A DNA stretch of 36,594 bases from Equadaptatus sp045601305 (GCA_045601305.1 JAZRZG010000144.1:1-36594), one strand, 5' to 3'. Shown: positions 18,582 to 27,402, numbered from the stretch's first letter. The notes: a model not told the origin generated them from the sequence alone. Numbers and translations: made by a program.

Positions 18582-19030
18582 CTATAACTCTCCTTACTGT
18601 CAAGCATTATGGTAACAGGTCCATCGTTACACAGCAAAACTTTCATTTCTGTCTGGAATATGCCGTTCTGCGTTTTAACACCCAGTTTTTGTACAGCTTC
18701 TGTAAAACATTCATACATTTTTTTCGCAAATTCCGGTTTGGCTGCCATATGCCAAGAGGGTCTGCGTCCTTTCTTACAATCCGCACAGAGAGTAAATTGG
18801 GAAACAATCAGTATTTCTCCGCCTGTTTCGAGCAGAGAGCAATTCATTGCTCCGGCATCATCGTCAAAGATTCTTATATTGCATACTTTGTTTGACAACC
18901 ACGCAATATCCTTATCTGTGTCATCTTCAAAAACTCCGAGAAATACACACAACCCCTTTCCTATTTTTCCTACAGTATCTCCTAAAACCTTCACCTCGGC
19001 AAAATCGACTCTTTGCAACAATGCTTTCAT
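18578..19030 (-). CDS. dtd: D-aminoacyl-tRNA deacylase
   Basis: A 150-residue protein, the usual Dtd length. It shows both catalytic signatures: SQFTL (residues 77-81), followed by the KGRRPSW stretch, and the Gly-cisPro motif NDGPVT (135-140). Dtd clears D-amino acids, and glycine wrongly attached to tRNA(Ala), from tRNAs after charging. The gene starts one nucleotide after the rel stop and ends in a 4-nt overlap with the MBL hydrolase. The rel-dtd adjacency is widely conserved. Confidence 0.96.
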   Translation of the reverse strand: MKALLQRVDFAEVKVLGDTVGKIGKGLCVFLGVFEDDTDKDIAWLSNKVCNIRIFDDDAGAMNCSLLETGGEILIVSQFTLCADCKKGRRPSWHMAAKPEFAKKMYECFTEAVQKLGVKTQNGIFQTEMKVLLCNDGPVTIMLDSKESYR

Positions 19031-19031
19031 A

Positions 19032-21344
19032 TTATCCTCTGATTACCTCTATTACACCGCTTGTAGCGTTTATTTTACCCATAATCTCATACAACTGTTC
19101 AATATTTCTGACTTTTGTTTCTATCGTAATACGTGCACGGGAATTATTTACAACATTAGCCTGTATACTAATCACCGATCCGCCCATATTCGTAATACAT
19201 TGTACAATATCCCCGACTATATTAGCCCTATCGATGCCTTCTATGCGAAGTCTGGCAATATATTGTTTATTACGTTGTCTTCCCCAAGAGACATCAATGA
19301 TTTTTTCCGCATCCTTTACAGTAATGTTAATGCAATCTTTCCTGTGGACAGTTATTCCGTGCAGTTGAGATACATAACCCACAATTATATCACCGGGTAC
19401 AGGGCGGCAGCATTGTGCCAGAGAGACAAACACTCCATGCGCCCCACCAACAATAATTTCAGAATCAGAATCTTTTTGCGGCACGCTTCCAACAGGAATT
19501 GTTTCTTCTTTTATTTTAGCCGCATTGCTCCTAATCCTTGAGAACACACCAGCGGGTGTAACATTACCACTCCCGATAGCAATGTACAAGTCTTCAAGTT
19601 TCAACAAGCCAATATCGCGCACGACTTGATTAAACTGCGGCATTAATTTTTCAAAGATATTACATTCTTTCGGATACCTCCGTAATGTTTCTTTTTCAAG
19701 AAGTTCTTTGCCGCGCGTAATCTTTTCTTCGCGTTCCTGTCTGTCCGCCTGCCTGAACCACTGTTTTATTTTTGTCCTGGTACGGGTAGATTTCGCAAGT
19801 TTAAGCCAGTCTCTTGACGGTTTAGCCGTGGGAGATGTCATAATGCTTACTATATCACCGTTTCTAAGAACATAGTCCATAGGCACAATTCTTCCGTTGA
19901 TTCTGGCTCCTACACACTTATGCCCTACTTCTGTATGTATTGCATATGCAAAATCTATTGGCGTTGAACCGTTGGGAACAGATATAACTCTGCCTTTAGG
20001 AGAAAACACAAAGACCTGCGCAGATAATACATCTGTTTTGAGAGTGTCAAGAAAACTGCCTTCTTCTGCTTCATCACCCTGCTTCGCTTCCTCAAGCGTA
20101 CGTCTTATCCACGTAAGCTGTTCGTCCATAACATCGGTTTTTATACCGCCCTCTTTATAGTTCCAGTGCGCAGCTATACCGTATTCAGCATAATAGTGCA
20201 TTTCCCATGTTCTTATCTGAATTTCCAAAGGTTCTCCGTCAGGACCGACAACAGTAGTATGCAACGACTGATACATATTGCGTTTAGGGTTTGCAATATA
20301 GTCATCGAATTGACCGGGAATAGGCTTCCACATTGTATGTACGATTCCAAGCACTTGATAACACTCGGCAACAGTTTTAACTATGACACGCAGCGCAAGC
20401 AAATCATAAAGCTGATCCAACGCAATATTTTTACGCTGCATTTTCTCATATATACTGTAAAAATGCTTTGGTCTCCCTTTAAGAGTAGCCTCAACTTTAT
20501 CTTTTTTTAGTCTTTCTGTTAATGCTTCAAGCGCATTGGAAATAATCTGTTCTCTCTCAGGCAGTTTCTTACGAACGCGCTGCTTTATTTCCTCAAACAT
20601 TTCGGGATCAAGCACTTTGAAAGAAAGATCTTCCAACTCACGTTTCACCTGATATATTCCAAGCCTGTGGGCTAACGGAGCGTAAATTTCAAGAGTTTCT
20701 TTTGCGATAGCAAGCTGTCTTTCATGCCTGTGCGCAGATATCGTACGCATATTGTGAAGTCGGTCGGCAAATTTGATAAGTACAACGCGAATGTCTTTTG
20801 CCATAACAACGAACATTTTTCTCAAATTTTCTGACTGGTAATCTTCTGCCGATTTGAATGGTAATTTACCAAGCTTGGTTACACCATCAACAAGCATAAC
20901 TACATTTTCGCCAAAACGCTCTGTCAAACCCTCAACTGTAACAGAGGTATCTTCAAGCACATCATGAAGAAGCGCGGCAACTATTGCATCGCAGTCAGTA
21001 GCCATTCCTGAAAGAATAAGCGCGACCGTAACAGGATGAATCATATATGGTTCACCGGTATAACGAACCTGTCTGCCATGCGCATTGGCAGCAAAATCGA
21101 ATGCCTCTCCGATTTTTTCCATTTCCTCTGCGGTAAACCGTCTCGAAAGTTTGTCCCACAACGCAATCCAGCGTTTATGAAATACATCAGACTCTCTTTG
21201 ATAATCAGGTATCGCAAGCCAGTATGCTTTCCGAAGTCGTTTGCTGTCTTCTTCTGTTTTGAATGCACAGACGCACTTGACTGGTGCTTCCGCTGTTACC
21301 ATAGATATGTCTTCAATACTGTTTATAGGTATATTCTTTTCCAT
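19032..21344 (-). CDS. rel: Bifunctional (p)ppGpp synthetase/hydrolase Rel
   Basis: A 770-residue long RelA-SpoT homologue. Order of domains: HD hydrolase (H103 in MIHPV, then H127-D128 in LLHDVLEDT), synthetase (GRPKHFYSIYEKM, then FDDYIANPKRNMYQSLHTTV and EIQIRT), TGS (about 430-490), a zinc-finger/helical region with ASQCC-like spacing (SLAQCCRPVPGD) and a C-terminal ACT domain. The intact HD motif predicts hydrolase activity as well as synthetase, so this is probably the only long Rel and the stringent-response switch. About 50 residues precede the point where most Rel proteins begin. The ATG is two nucleotides from the recJ stop with no clear ribosome site, so coupling to recJ is likely. 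Confidence 0.95.
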   Translation of the reverse strand: MEKNIPINSIEDISMVTAEAPVKCVCAFKTEEDSKRLRKAYWLAIPDYQRESDVFHKRWIALWDKLSRRFTAEEMEKIGEAFDFAANAHGRQVRYTGEPYMIHPVTVALILSGMATDCDAIVAALLHDVLEDTSVTVEGLTERFGENVVMLVDGVTKLGKLPFKSAEDYQSENLRKMFVVMAKDIRVVLIKFADRLHNMRTISAHRHERQLAIAKETLEIYAPLAHRLGIYQVKRELEDLSFKVLDPEMFEEIKQRVRKKLPEREQIISNALEALTERLKKDKVEATLKGRPKHFYSIYEKMQRKNIALDQLYDLLALRVIVKTVAECYQVLGIVHTMWKPIPGQFDDYIANPKRNMYQSLHTTVVGPDGEPLEIQIRTWEMHYYAEYGIAAHWNYKEGGIKTDVMDEQLTWIRRTLEEAKQGDEAEEGSFLDTLKTDVLSAQVFVFSPKGRVISVPNGSTPIDFAYAIHTEVGHKCVGARINGRIVPMDYVLRNGDIVSIMTSPTAKPSRDWLKLAKSTRTRTKIKQWFRQADRQEREEKITRGKELLEKETLRRYPKECNIFEKLMPQFNQVVRDIGLLKLEDLYIAIGSGNVTPAGVFSRIRSNAAKIKEETIPVGSVPQKDSDSEIIVGGAHGVFVSLAQCCRPVPGDIIVGYVSQLHGITVHRKDCINITVKDAEKIIDVSWGRQRNKQYIARLRIEGIDRANIVGDIVQCITNMGGSVISIQANVVNNSRARITIETKVRNIEQLYEIMGKINATSGVIEVIRG

Positions 21345-21345
21345 A

Positions 21346-23007
21346 TTACGAGTCTACAACTTTTTCCAATATAAACTGCAGTGACGTGATATTTCTCCAT
21401 GTATCAAGCCTTGGTTTGTAAATCCAGCCTTCGAATGGCTTACGGTTATTTAAAAGTGCCGCAACTGCATTAAAACCAAGCATTGCTGCATTTCCAAGGT
21501 TAATCTTAATATGCCGTCCATTTCTGCCCAGCGGCTGCAATTCCATATAACCTTTATATGCAGAATACAGCAGCGGAGTAGGATTATCCATTCCAAAAGG
21601 TCCCAGTTTTAACGCTTCGTTCCATATTGTCATATCCAAATTTTCCGGTTCCCAACAGAGTAAATCTTCTTTTTCTTCGACAACCGTAACATTTGACAGC
21701 ATTTCTTCAAGTTCATCACGAACATATTGCCATTGTTCATGATTAACACTAAACCCTGCCGCAAGACGATGCCCGCCCCAAGTGTTCAATTTTTCGCCAA
21801 GCCTTGCAAGAATAGCTACAGCATCTCCCCCTGACGGCATACGCAGTGTACCACGCATAATATTGCCAACTTCTGCGACCAAAGCCACGGGCATATTCCT
21901 TTCACTGCAAATCCGGCTGGCAACACTGCTTAAGACTCCTGCTGACCAGTTGGCATCGGATAAAACATATTTATATCCACAGTCTTCTTCATTGGATATT
22001 TGTTCAAGGATTTGAGTGGACAACTCTCTTCTTTGATAATTTAAAGCAATTATGCGATCAATTTTTTGCGGAAGGTCTTGATTAGGAAAGAATATATCTA
22101 CAGCAATATCAGCAAGTTCAAGCCGACCGGCGGCATTAAGACACGGAATGATTTTCATTGCCAAATCTTCCGTACAGATTGTACTCGGCGTAATCATCAG
22201 TTTTTCCATAAGCATGGAAAGACCGGGGCGCGGTGATGTCCGTAACAACTCAAGCCCCTTACTGACCAATATACGATTAAGAGGGGATGCCAACGAAACA
22301 CAGTCCGCTATAGTTGCAAGCGCGACAATATCCAGCAGCTCGTACAATTTATCTTTTGGGATAAGCTGATTCTGCCATGCCCAACACCATATAACACCTG
22401 CCGCACATAACTTGCGTGCCACCGAATCACCAAGCAGATGTGGATTAACCATGGTTTCACAGCGTGCAATACCGTTTTCGGCGAGATGGTGATCAAGTAC
22501 AACCACCGGTATACCGGCCGCCCGTATCAACTTAATTTCTTCAATATTCTGAGTACCGCAGTCAACAATAATAACAAGGTCGCACTTTCGCTTCGCAATT
22601 ACCCGCGCGATGTCCATATGAAGCCCGTATCCCTGCTTAAACCGATGCGGAATAAAATAGCGGACTCTGGCACGCTTGTGCAGAACCATAGTCATTGCTA
22701 TAGTTGTAGCAGAAATCCCGTCAACATCGTAGTCGCCGTATACAATTACGTTGGAATTTTCATTAAGGCTGCGAAAAATATCAGCTGCCACACTGTTAGT
22801 TTCACCAAGCTGCAAAGTGTTGAGAAGCTGTTCCATATTCGGATTAAGCCACATATCAACAACAGAAGGGAATGTATTAAGTGTTACACCGCGCATTTCA
22901 AGAAGAGCAGCCTGAAACAGTGAACATCCAAAACGCTCTGCTATTTCTCCTGTATATTCTCCGGGGATGTGCATATTAAAAAGTTCTTTAGAGCAACGGC
23001 TGACCAT
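21346..23007 (-). CDS. recJ: Single-stranded-DNA exonuclease RecJ
   Basis: A 553-residue DHH-superfamily nuclease. Motifs visible are GDYDVDGISATT (from residue 91), IIVDCG (motif II), VLDHH (D172-H173-H174), a DHHA1 block with GHRLAAGF, and a C-terminal OB-fold region (GYMELQPLGRNGRHIKINLG). RecJ degrades single-stranded DNA 5' to 3' in recombinational and mismatch repair. The length is close to the 560-580 residues common in the family. It starts two nucleotides after lapA and precedes rel. Confidence 0.95.
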   Translation of the reverse strand: MVSRCSKELFNMHIPGEYTGEIAERFGCSLFQAALLEMRGVTLNTFPSVVDMWLNPNMEQLLNTLQLGETNSVAADIFRSLNENSNVIVYGDYDVDGISATTIAMTMVLHKRARVRYFIPHRFKQGYGLHMDIARVIAKRKCDLVIIVDCGTQNIEEIKLIRAAGIPVVVLDHHLAENGIARCETMVNPHLLGDSVARKLCAAGVIWCWAWQNQLIPKDKLYELLDIVALATIADCVSLASPLNRILVSKGLELLRTSPRPGLSMLMEKLMITPSTICTEDLAMKIIPCLNAAGRLELADIAVDIFFPNQDLPQKIDRIIALNYQRRELSTQILEQISNEEDCGYKYVLSDANWSAGVLSSVASRICSERNMPVALVAEVGNIMRGTLRMPSGGDAVAILARLGEKLNTWGGHRLAAGFSVNHEQWQYVRDELEEMLSNVTVVEEKEDLLCWEPENLDMTIWNEALKLGPFGMDNPTPLLYSAYKGYMELQPLGRNGRHIKINLGNAAMLGFNAVAALLNNRKPFEGWIYKPRLDTWRNITSLQFILEKVVDS

Positions 23008-23009
23008 AT

Positions 23010-23408
23010 CTATCGTTCCTTATTTTCTGTACAATCGGCATTATCGGCAGACGGAGTTGAAACGGTATCACTTTGCTGAGAATCTTTAACCTGCGAAACC
23101 TCATTTATGCTGTTTTTCAACGCAGCAACTGAAACAAGCAGACTATTTTTTTCTGCTTCTGCTGATTGCAGTTTGCAGGAAAGTTCGTTAATTTGCTTTT
23201 TGTACTCGCCACGTTTCTCATAGCCTGCAAACATCGAAACGAGCCACATCAAACCCGCACCTGTACAAAAGAGAATAATGTCCCAGACTCCTTGCGGAAA
23301 TGCCCACTCTCCAAACATAAACCTAATCTTGACAACATCAAGATTTTGAACAGCATAAAGAGCGGACACAAACATTGTGATGACTATCGCCAACAACGTG
23401 CTTTTCAT
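23010..23408 (-). CDS. lapA: LapA/DUF1049-domain membrane protein
   Basis: A 132-residue protein with two N-terminal hydrophobic helices (about residues 4-20 and 42-62), the typical AVQNLDVVKIRFMFGEW stretch between them, and a charged coiled-coil tail (about 65-105) facing the cytoplasm. This matches the DUF1049/LapA family, whose E. coli member works with LapB in control of lipopolysaccharide assembly; the role here is uncertain. The ATG at 23406-23408 has GGAG nine nucleotides upstream. A TTG three codons earlier is in frame but overlaps that site. It is the first gene after the secF terminator and so opens the recJ-rel operon. Confidence 0.8.
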   Translation of the reverse strand: MKSTLLAIVITMFVSALYAVQNLDVVKIRFMFGEWAFPQGVWDIILFCTGAGLMWLVSMFAGYEKRGEYKKQINELSCKLQSAEAEKNSLLVSVAALKNSINEVSQVKDSQQSDTVSTPSADNADCTENKER

Positions 23409-23437
23409 GTGTATCAACTCCGCTTATCTTTTTATCT

Positions 23438-23465
23438 CTTATATAATACAACAAAAAACAGTAAA
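23438..23465 (-). promoter_or_regulatory. Candidate promoter of the lapA-recJ-rel operon
   Basis: Between the secF terminator and lapA the minus strand has TTTACT (23460-23465, 4 of 6) and TATAAG (23438-23443, 5 of 6) with 16 bp between them, about 30 nt before the lapA ATG. A promoter is expected here because the upstream operon is terminated. Confidence 0.5.
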
Positions 23466-23480
23466 AATCACATAAAAATA

Positions 23481-23509
23481 AAAAAAGAGAGGTTTTTCCT
23501 CTCTCTTTT
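23481..23509 (-). terminator. Intrinsic terminator after secF
   Basis: On the minus strand a seven-base-pair stem (arms at 23486-23492 and 23498-23504) with a five-base loop is followed by a run of seven T, then ATTTTT. It closes the yajC-secD-secF transcript 24 nt after the secF stop. The plus strand also ends in T residues, but no plus-strand gene reads into it. Confidence 0.88.
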
Positions 23510-23532
23510 AGATAAGACTAAGAAAAAACGCG

Positions 23533-24408
23533 TTATGCTCTGGGTGAGCGGGTGTACCATTCTGCAACAATTCCGCCTGCGACATAAATAGAACTGTATG
23601 TACCAAATATTATGCCTATAAGGAACGCAAACGCAAAATTGGCAATAACTTCACCGCCGAACACAAGCATGGCAATAACCGGAAGAAGGGTGGTAAGTGC
23701 AGTATTGATTGTTCTCGTAAGTGTTTCATTGATTGACGAATTGATAACTTCAATAACACCATAGTTGCGAACATTTTTCCAGTTTTCACGAATACGGTCC
23801 ATGACAACGATAGTGTCATTAAGCGAATATCCTACAATCGTGAGAACAGCTGCGATAAATGTTACAGATATTTCTTTTCCGGTAAGGCTGTAAATACCAA
23901 GCATAATCGTGGTATCATGGAACAGCGCAAGAACAGCAGCAACACCAAAACGGAAACGGAAACGAAATGCCATGTAAAGGAGAATACCAACCAGTGCAAG
24001 AGCAAGGGCAATGAGCGCCTGACGGCGAAGTTCTCCGCCTACAACAGGTCCAACCTTGTCTATCTGAAGAATCTGCATCCCGTTGAAATCTCCATTAAGC
24101 CGGTCTGTAACCTGCTGGCGTACGCTTTCGTCAGGAGCTTGGAGACGAATAAGAAAATTACCGTTGTCATATTTCTGAATGGTTGCCTGTCCCTGACCTA
24201 TTTTATCAAGGCTCGCGCGAACATCAGACACTTCTGCCTTCTGCGCAAATTTAACCTGAAAAACAAGACCTCCGGTAAAATCAACACTGAGGTTAAGACC
24301 TTTAGTTAAGAGCATACCAAAAGAAAGCACTATGAAAAGAACGCTTATGCCTATCCAAAGTCTTCTGTATTTCATAAAGGGGAAATTAAATTTAACGTTG
24401 TCAAACAT
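23533..24408 (-). CDS. secF: Protein translocase subunit SecF
   Basis: A 291-residue six-helix RND-type membrane protein. The N-terminal helix is followed by the SecF signature LSVDFTGGLVFQVKF and a periplasmic domain. The transmembrane core carries VGYSLNDTIVVMDRIREN, the conserved D-x5-D/R helix used for proton coupling. Together with SecD it uses the proton or sodium motive force to pull preproteins through SecYEG. GGAGG lies eight nucleotides before the ATG, and secD ends 12 nt upstream. Confidence 0.97.
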   Translation of the reverse strand: MFDNVKFNFPFMKYRRLWIGISVLFIVLSFGMLLTKGLNLSVDFTGGLVFQVKFAQKAEVSDVRASLDKIGQGQATIQKYDNGNFLIRLQAPDESVRQQVTDRLNGDFNGMQILQIDKVGPVVGGELRRQALIALALALVGILLYMAFRFRFRFGVAAVLALFHDTTIMLGIYSLTGKEISVTFIAAVLTIVGYSLNDTIVVMDRIRENWKNVRNYGVIEVINSSINETLTRTINTALTTLLPVIAMLVFGGEVIANFAFAFLIGIIFGTYSSIYVAGGIVAEWYTRSPRA

Positions 24409-24420
24409 GATAGAGACCTC

Positions 24421-25806
24421 CTACTTCTTCTGCCCCTTATCACGGGCTGCAAGCATAACACCAAGTATTGAACGGGTAACAACAACGTTGCAGAAAACTG
24501 CCGCAATCGTACCAATACTCAATGTAACTGCAAAACCCCTGATAGGTCCGGTTCCGCAATAAAACAGAATTGCCGCTGCGAGAAGCGTTGTGATGTTGGA
24601 GTCAAGTATAACAACAAGTGCTTTTTTGAAACCGGCTTCAAGCGCTGCAAGATAGGTTTTACCCATGCGTGCTTCTTCTTTCATTCTTTCATAAATAAGA
24701 ACATTACCGTCAACAGCCATGCCTATTGTAAGAATAAGTCCTCCGATACCGGGCAGGGTAAGTGTTGAGCGAAGAAGAATGAGACTTGCCATAACAATAA
24801 GCATTGAGACACACAACGCTATATCAGCAGCTATACCAAGCCATCCGTAGTAAATCAGCATAAATATCGCAACAAGCGCAAGACCTATAAGACCGGATTT
24901 GATGCCTTTCGCAATTGAGTCAGCTCCAAGTGTCGGTCCTACCGAACGGTTTTCAAGAACTTCTACGCCCACAGGAAGCGCGCCGGCGCGAAGCATAATC
25001 GCAAGTCTGTTTGCTTCTTCTGTCGTAAATTTACCTGTAATCTGCGCATTTCCGCCTGAAATTCTCTGTTGTACGACAGGAGCAGAAATAACCGTATCGT
25101 CAAGAACTATGGCAATCTGTTTACCAACGTTCATTGCTGTTGCTGAATCAAACAGCTGAGCGCCTTCAGGGTTAAATGAAATTGATACTGCCGCTTTGCC
25201 TAACTGATCAAATGTAGTTTCAGCTTTTGTAAGCTGTTTTCCGCCGACATAAAGTTTGCCAAGCAGATAACCGGTTCCTTCCGTACCGTTAACTACTTTG
25301 ACTTCACCGGCATCAGAAAGCTGAGTTTTTATTTTTGCTATGTAATCATCAGCGTTTTTCTTTGCTTCTTCATACATGCTGACAGCACTATTGTAACTCT
25401 CTTCCGTTTCGTAGTTTTTGCGTTCCGGTCTGGCAGGAACAGACGGCGAATTACCGAGAACCTGTCTAAACTCAAGAACTGCTGTACGACCGATGAGATC
25501 AAGCGCAGCCTGAGGGTCGTCAATACCGGGGAGATCAAGCGCTACGCGCTCTGTTCCCTGTTTCTGGATAATCGGTTCTGCAACACCGTACTGGTCAACA
25601 CGACTGCGAAGAACCGCTATCAGTCTTTCAATGCTGTCTGCATTAATAGGATTTGCTTCTGTACCTTTTGCCTGCAACACAATATGCGCGCCGCCTTTGA
25701 GGTCAAGACCAAGTTTAATCTTGTCCTTGACAGGGAACACGATAACTGCCGCAATAACTATCACTGCGACGACCAAAGCCAGACGCAATTTGTCTTTCTT
25801 TACCAT
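24421..25806 (-). CDS. secD: Protein translocase subunit SecD
   Basis: A 461-residue SecD: N-terminal membrane helix (residues 9-20), the GLDLKGGAHIVLQAKG block, the periplasmic P1 domain, and six C-terminal helices with LILTIGMAVDGNVLIYERMKEE, the SecD counterpart of the SecF coupling helix. It forms the SecDF translocation motor with SecF. The start is the ATG at 25804-25806, because AGGAGG (25814-25819) lies seven nucleotides upstream. A TTG six codons earlier would make that ribosome site coding. Confidence 0.97.
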   Translation of the reverse strand: MVKKDKLRLALVVAVIVIAAVIVFPVKDKIKLGLDLKGGAHIVLQAKGTEANPINADSIERLIAVLRSRVDQYGVAEPIIQKQGTERVALDLPGIDDPQAALDLIGRTAVLEFRQVLGNSPSVPARPERKNYETEESYNSAVSMYEEAKKNADDYIAKIKTQLSDAGEVKVVNGTEGTGYLLGKLYVGGKQLTKAETTFDQLGKAAVSISFNPEGAQLFDSATAMNVGKQIAIVLDDTVISAPVVQQRISGGNAQITGKFTTEEANRLAIMLRAGALPVGVEVLENRSVGPTLGADSIAKGIKSGLIGLALVAIFMLIYYGWLGIAADIALCVSMLIVMASLILLRSTLTLPGIGGLILTIGMAVDGNVLIYERMKEEARMGKTYLAALEAGFKKALVVILDSNITTLLAAAILFYCGTGPIRGFAVTLSIGTIAAVFCNVVVTRSILGVMLAARDKGQKK

Positions 25807-25867
25807 GTTTATGCCTCCTGACAAATTAACGAAGCGAACGGTACGCCGCTCCGTACATTACAACGAT

Positions 25868-26293
25868 TTATTCTGCCTTTTCTTCGGCAGCCGGTGCCGC
25901 TGCTTCGATATTCTCAGACGCTTCAGCTGTTTCTGTCCGAGCTGCTTCGGTTTCTGTTTTTACTTTCTTAACACGTTTCATTTTCTTTGGGCGCGGCGCG
26001 GTTTCTCCTGCTTCCTTTTTCATCGCGACAGAACTTTTAAGAATACGAACTTTAACCGACTGCCCTGCTGTTTCGTCACCCATATCAATTATATAGCTGT
26101 CTTCAAGCACTTCGCAGACTTTACCGTAAAAGCCACCTGCTGTTACGATTAACGACCCTCTGGTAATACTTGCAATCATATCAGTGTGTGCCTTTTCGCG
26201 TTTCTTCTGCGGACGGATGATAAGGAAATAGAATATTGCGATAAATATCGCAAAAGGAAGTACCATACCCATAATTCCCTGCTGAGCCATCAT
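25868..26293 (-). CDS. yajC: Sec translocase accessory subunit YajC
   Basis: A 141-residue protein with one N-terminal membrane helix (about residues 8-26), then the family signature FLIIRPQKKREKAHTDMIASITRGSLIVTAGGFYGKV. YajC associates with SecDF. Beyond the usual 85-100 residues there is a tail that is first lysine/arginine-rich (about 92-111) and then glutamate/alanine-rich (112-141), probably disordered. Two ATG codons stand side by side at 26288-26293, and AGGGGG lies six or nine nucleotides upstream, so the start is known to within one codon. Confidence 0.93.
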   Translation of the reverse strand: MMAQQGIMGMVLPFAIFIAIFYFLIIRPQKKREKAHTDMIASITRGSLIVTAGGFYGKVCEVLEDSYIIDMGDETAGQSVKVRILKSSVAMKKEAGETAPRPKKMKRVKKVKTETEAARTETAEASENIEAAAPAAEEKAE

Positions 26294-26356
26294 AAAAAAC
26301 CCCCTTCATTTATCTGATGTACTGATCACTGCCGAATTACGAAACCAACAGACAGG

Positions 26357-26365
26357 ATTTTAACA
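26357..26365 (-). promoter_or_regulatory. Possible extended -10 promoter for yajC-secDF
   Basis: The minus strand reads TGTTAAAAT, an extended -10 element (TG one base before TAAAAT), in the 112-bp gap between rex and yajC. There is no good -35 box at the right distance (GGCGGA at 17 bp). Transcription would start about 57 nt before yajC. No clear terminator is seen after rex, so read-through is possible. Confidence 0.4.
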
Positions 26366-26405
26366 TAATTTTGGTTTATCCGCCATACCTAAATTAAATA
26401 ATAGT

Positions 26406-27047
26406 TTATACTGCAGAATAAGTTTTCGGAACTGCTTTAAGATAGTAGAACAGTTTTTCTATTGCAGCAAGAAAATCAACTCTGTAAAACAGTACTCCGT
26501 CGGGAATTGTTACAGCCGGCGACGCAAAAGACAGCACACCCCTAAGTGTCCCGGATAACGCTGCTGCATCTATGCAGCTCTGTGCCGCGCTGTCAGGAAC
26601 TGCCAGTATTAGTATTTCAATTTCTTTTGCTCGAAAAACCTCGGCAATATAATCATCAGAGTAACACGGTATACCGTATACAGTTGTACCGACTATATCA
26701 GGCGACACATCAAACAAAGCTTCAACTGAAAACTTGTCGCTGTAATAATCTGAATGTCCGATAAGCGCCCTGCCCAAATGTCCCACACCTGCAAGAGCAA
26801 CCTTCCATACCTTGCCTGTTTCAAGCATTCCGTCAATGCGATTATATAATTTGCGAACATTATAACCGACACCTCTTCGTCCTATTTCTCCGAAACAAGA
26901 TAAATCTTTACGCACCTGACTGTCTTTAAGAGTTAATATATCCGCAATTTGTTTCGATGAAACAACCCGCCGTTTTTCTTTGATTAAACGCGAAAGCACT
27001 CTGTGATAATGAACCATTCGTTCTATTGTACTTTCACCTATTTTCAT
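26406..27047 (-). CDS. rex: Redox-sensing transcriptional repressor Rex
   Basis: A 213-residue repressor that senses the NADH/NAD+ ratio and controls fermentation and respiration genes. The N-terminal winged helix is recognisable at residues 28-66 (VSSKQIADILTLKDSQVRKDLSCFGEIGRRGVGYNV in parts). The Rossmann NAD-binding loop GVGHLGRAL is at 87-95, and the C-terminal dimer helix at the end. I take the ATG at 27045-27047, which has AGGTGAT seven nucleotides upstream. An ATG six codons earlier overlaps the end of rqcP and has no site of its own. It lies directly behind rqcP and shares its promoter. Confidence 0.95.
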   Translation of the reverse strand: MKIGESTIERMVHYHRVLSRLIKEKRRVVSSKQIADILTLKDSQVRKDLSCFGEIGRRGVGYNVRKLYNRIDGMLETGKVWKVALAGVGHLGRALIGHSDYYSDKFSVEALFDVSPDIVGTTVYGIPCYSDDYIAEVFRAKEIEILILAVPDSAAQSCIDAAALSGTLRGVLSFASPAVTIPDGVLFYRVDFLAAIEKLFYYLKAVPKTYSAV

Positions 27048-27058
27048 TACCGTATCAC

Positions 27059-27334
27059 CTACCATGGACGTTCGTCCGGCTCTGCTCTGCGTTCAGACAC
27101 AAGTTTGTATGCTGTCACACGTCTGCGAAGCTGCTGTTCATCAGCACAGCTGACTGTTGCTTCAATGATTCTGCGCGGATACGCAATTTCGACAGTGTCG
27201 CCTTCCTTAACTGTTGTAGACTGCTTGCACTGTTTACCATTAATTCTGACTGCGCCTATTTCTGTCATTCCCTGTGCCACGGTTCTGCGCTTAACAAGCA
27301 TCGACAGCTTCAAAAACTTGTCTATTCTTATCAT
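27059..27334 (-). CDS. rqcP: S4-domain RNA-binding protein, RqcP/Hsp15-like
   Basis: A 91-residue protein consisting mostly of one S4 domain: IRIDKFLKLSMLVKRRTVAQ, then GAVRINGKQCKQSTTVKEGDTVEI. This is the pattern of RqcP (YabO), which helps RqcH add alanine tails to peptides on stalled 50S subunits, and of Hsp15. No RqcH gene is in the window to test the pairing. The start is the ATG at 27332-27334: GGGAGG (27343-27348) is eight nucleotides away. The ATG two codons earlier is too close to that site. Confidence 0.82.
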   Translation of the reverse strand: MIRIDKFLKLSMLVKRRTVAQGMTEIGAVRINGKQCKQSTTVKEGDTVEIAYPRRIIEATVSCADEQQLRRRVTAYKLVSERRAEPDERPW

Positions 27335-27354
27335 ACACATACCCTCCCAACACT

Positions 27355-27372
27355 TTGTGAGATTTTACCAAA
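27355..27372. promoter_or_regulatory. Candidate Rex operator
   Basis: The 18 bp read TTGTGAGATTTTACCAAA on the plus strand. By eye 13 of 18 positions fit the Rex palindrome TTGTGAAATATTTCACAA, with a perfect left half-site and a degraded right one. It covers the -10 box of the rqcP-rex promoter, where a bound repressor would block RNA polymerase. Rex autoregulation is known in other bacteria; here it is an inference. Confidence 0.4.
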
Positions 27373-27390
27373 GCATAGAGAAATAGTAAA
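27362..27390 (-). promoter_or_regulatory. Candidate promoter of rqcP-rex
   Basis: On the minus strand TTTACT (27385-27390, 4 of 6) and TAAAAT (27362-27367, 5 of 6) are 17 bp apart, between the rpoD terminator and rqcP. The -10 box overlaps the Rex-like palindrome annotated separately. Confidence 0.6.
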
Positions 27391-27402
27391 GTATATAACC
27401 CC

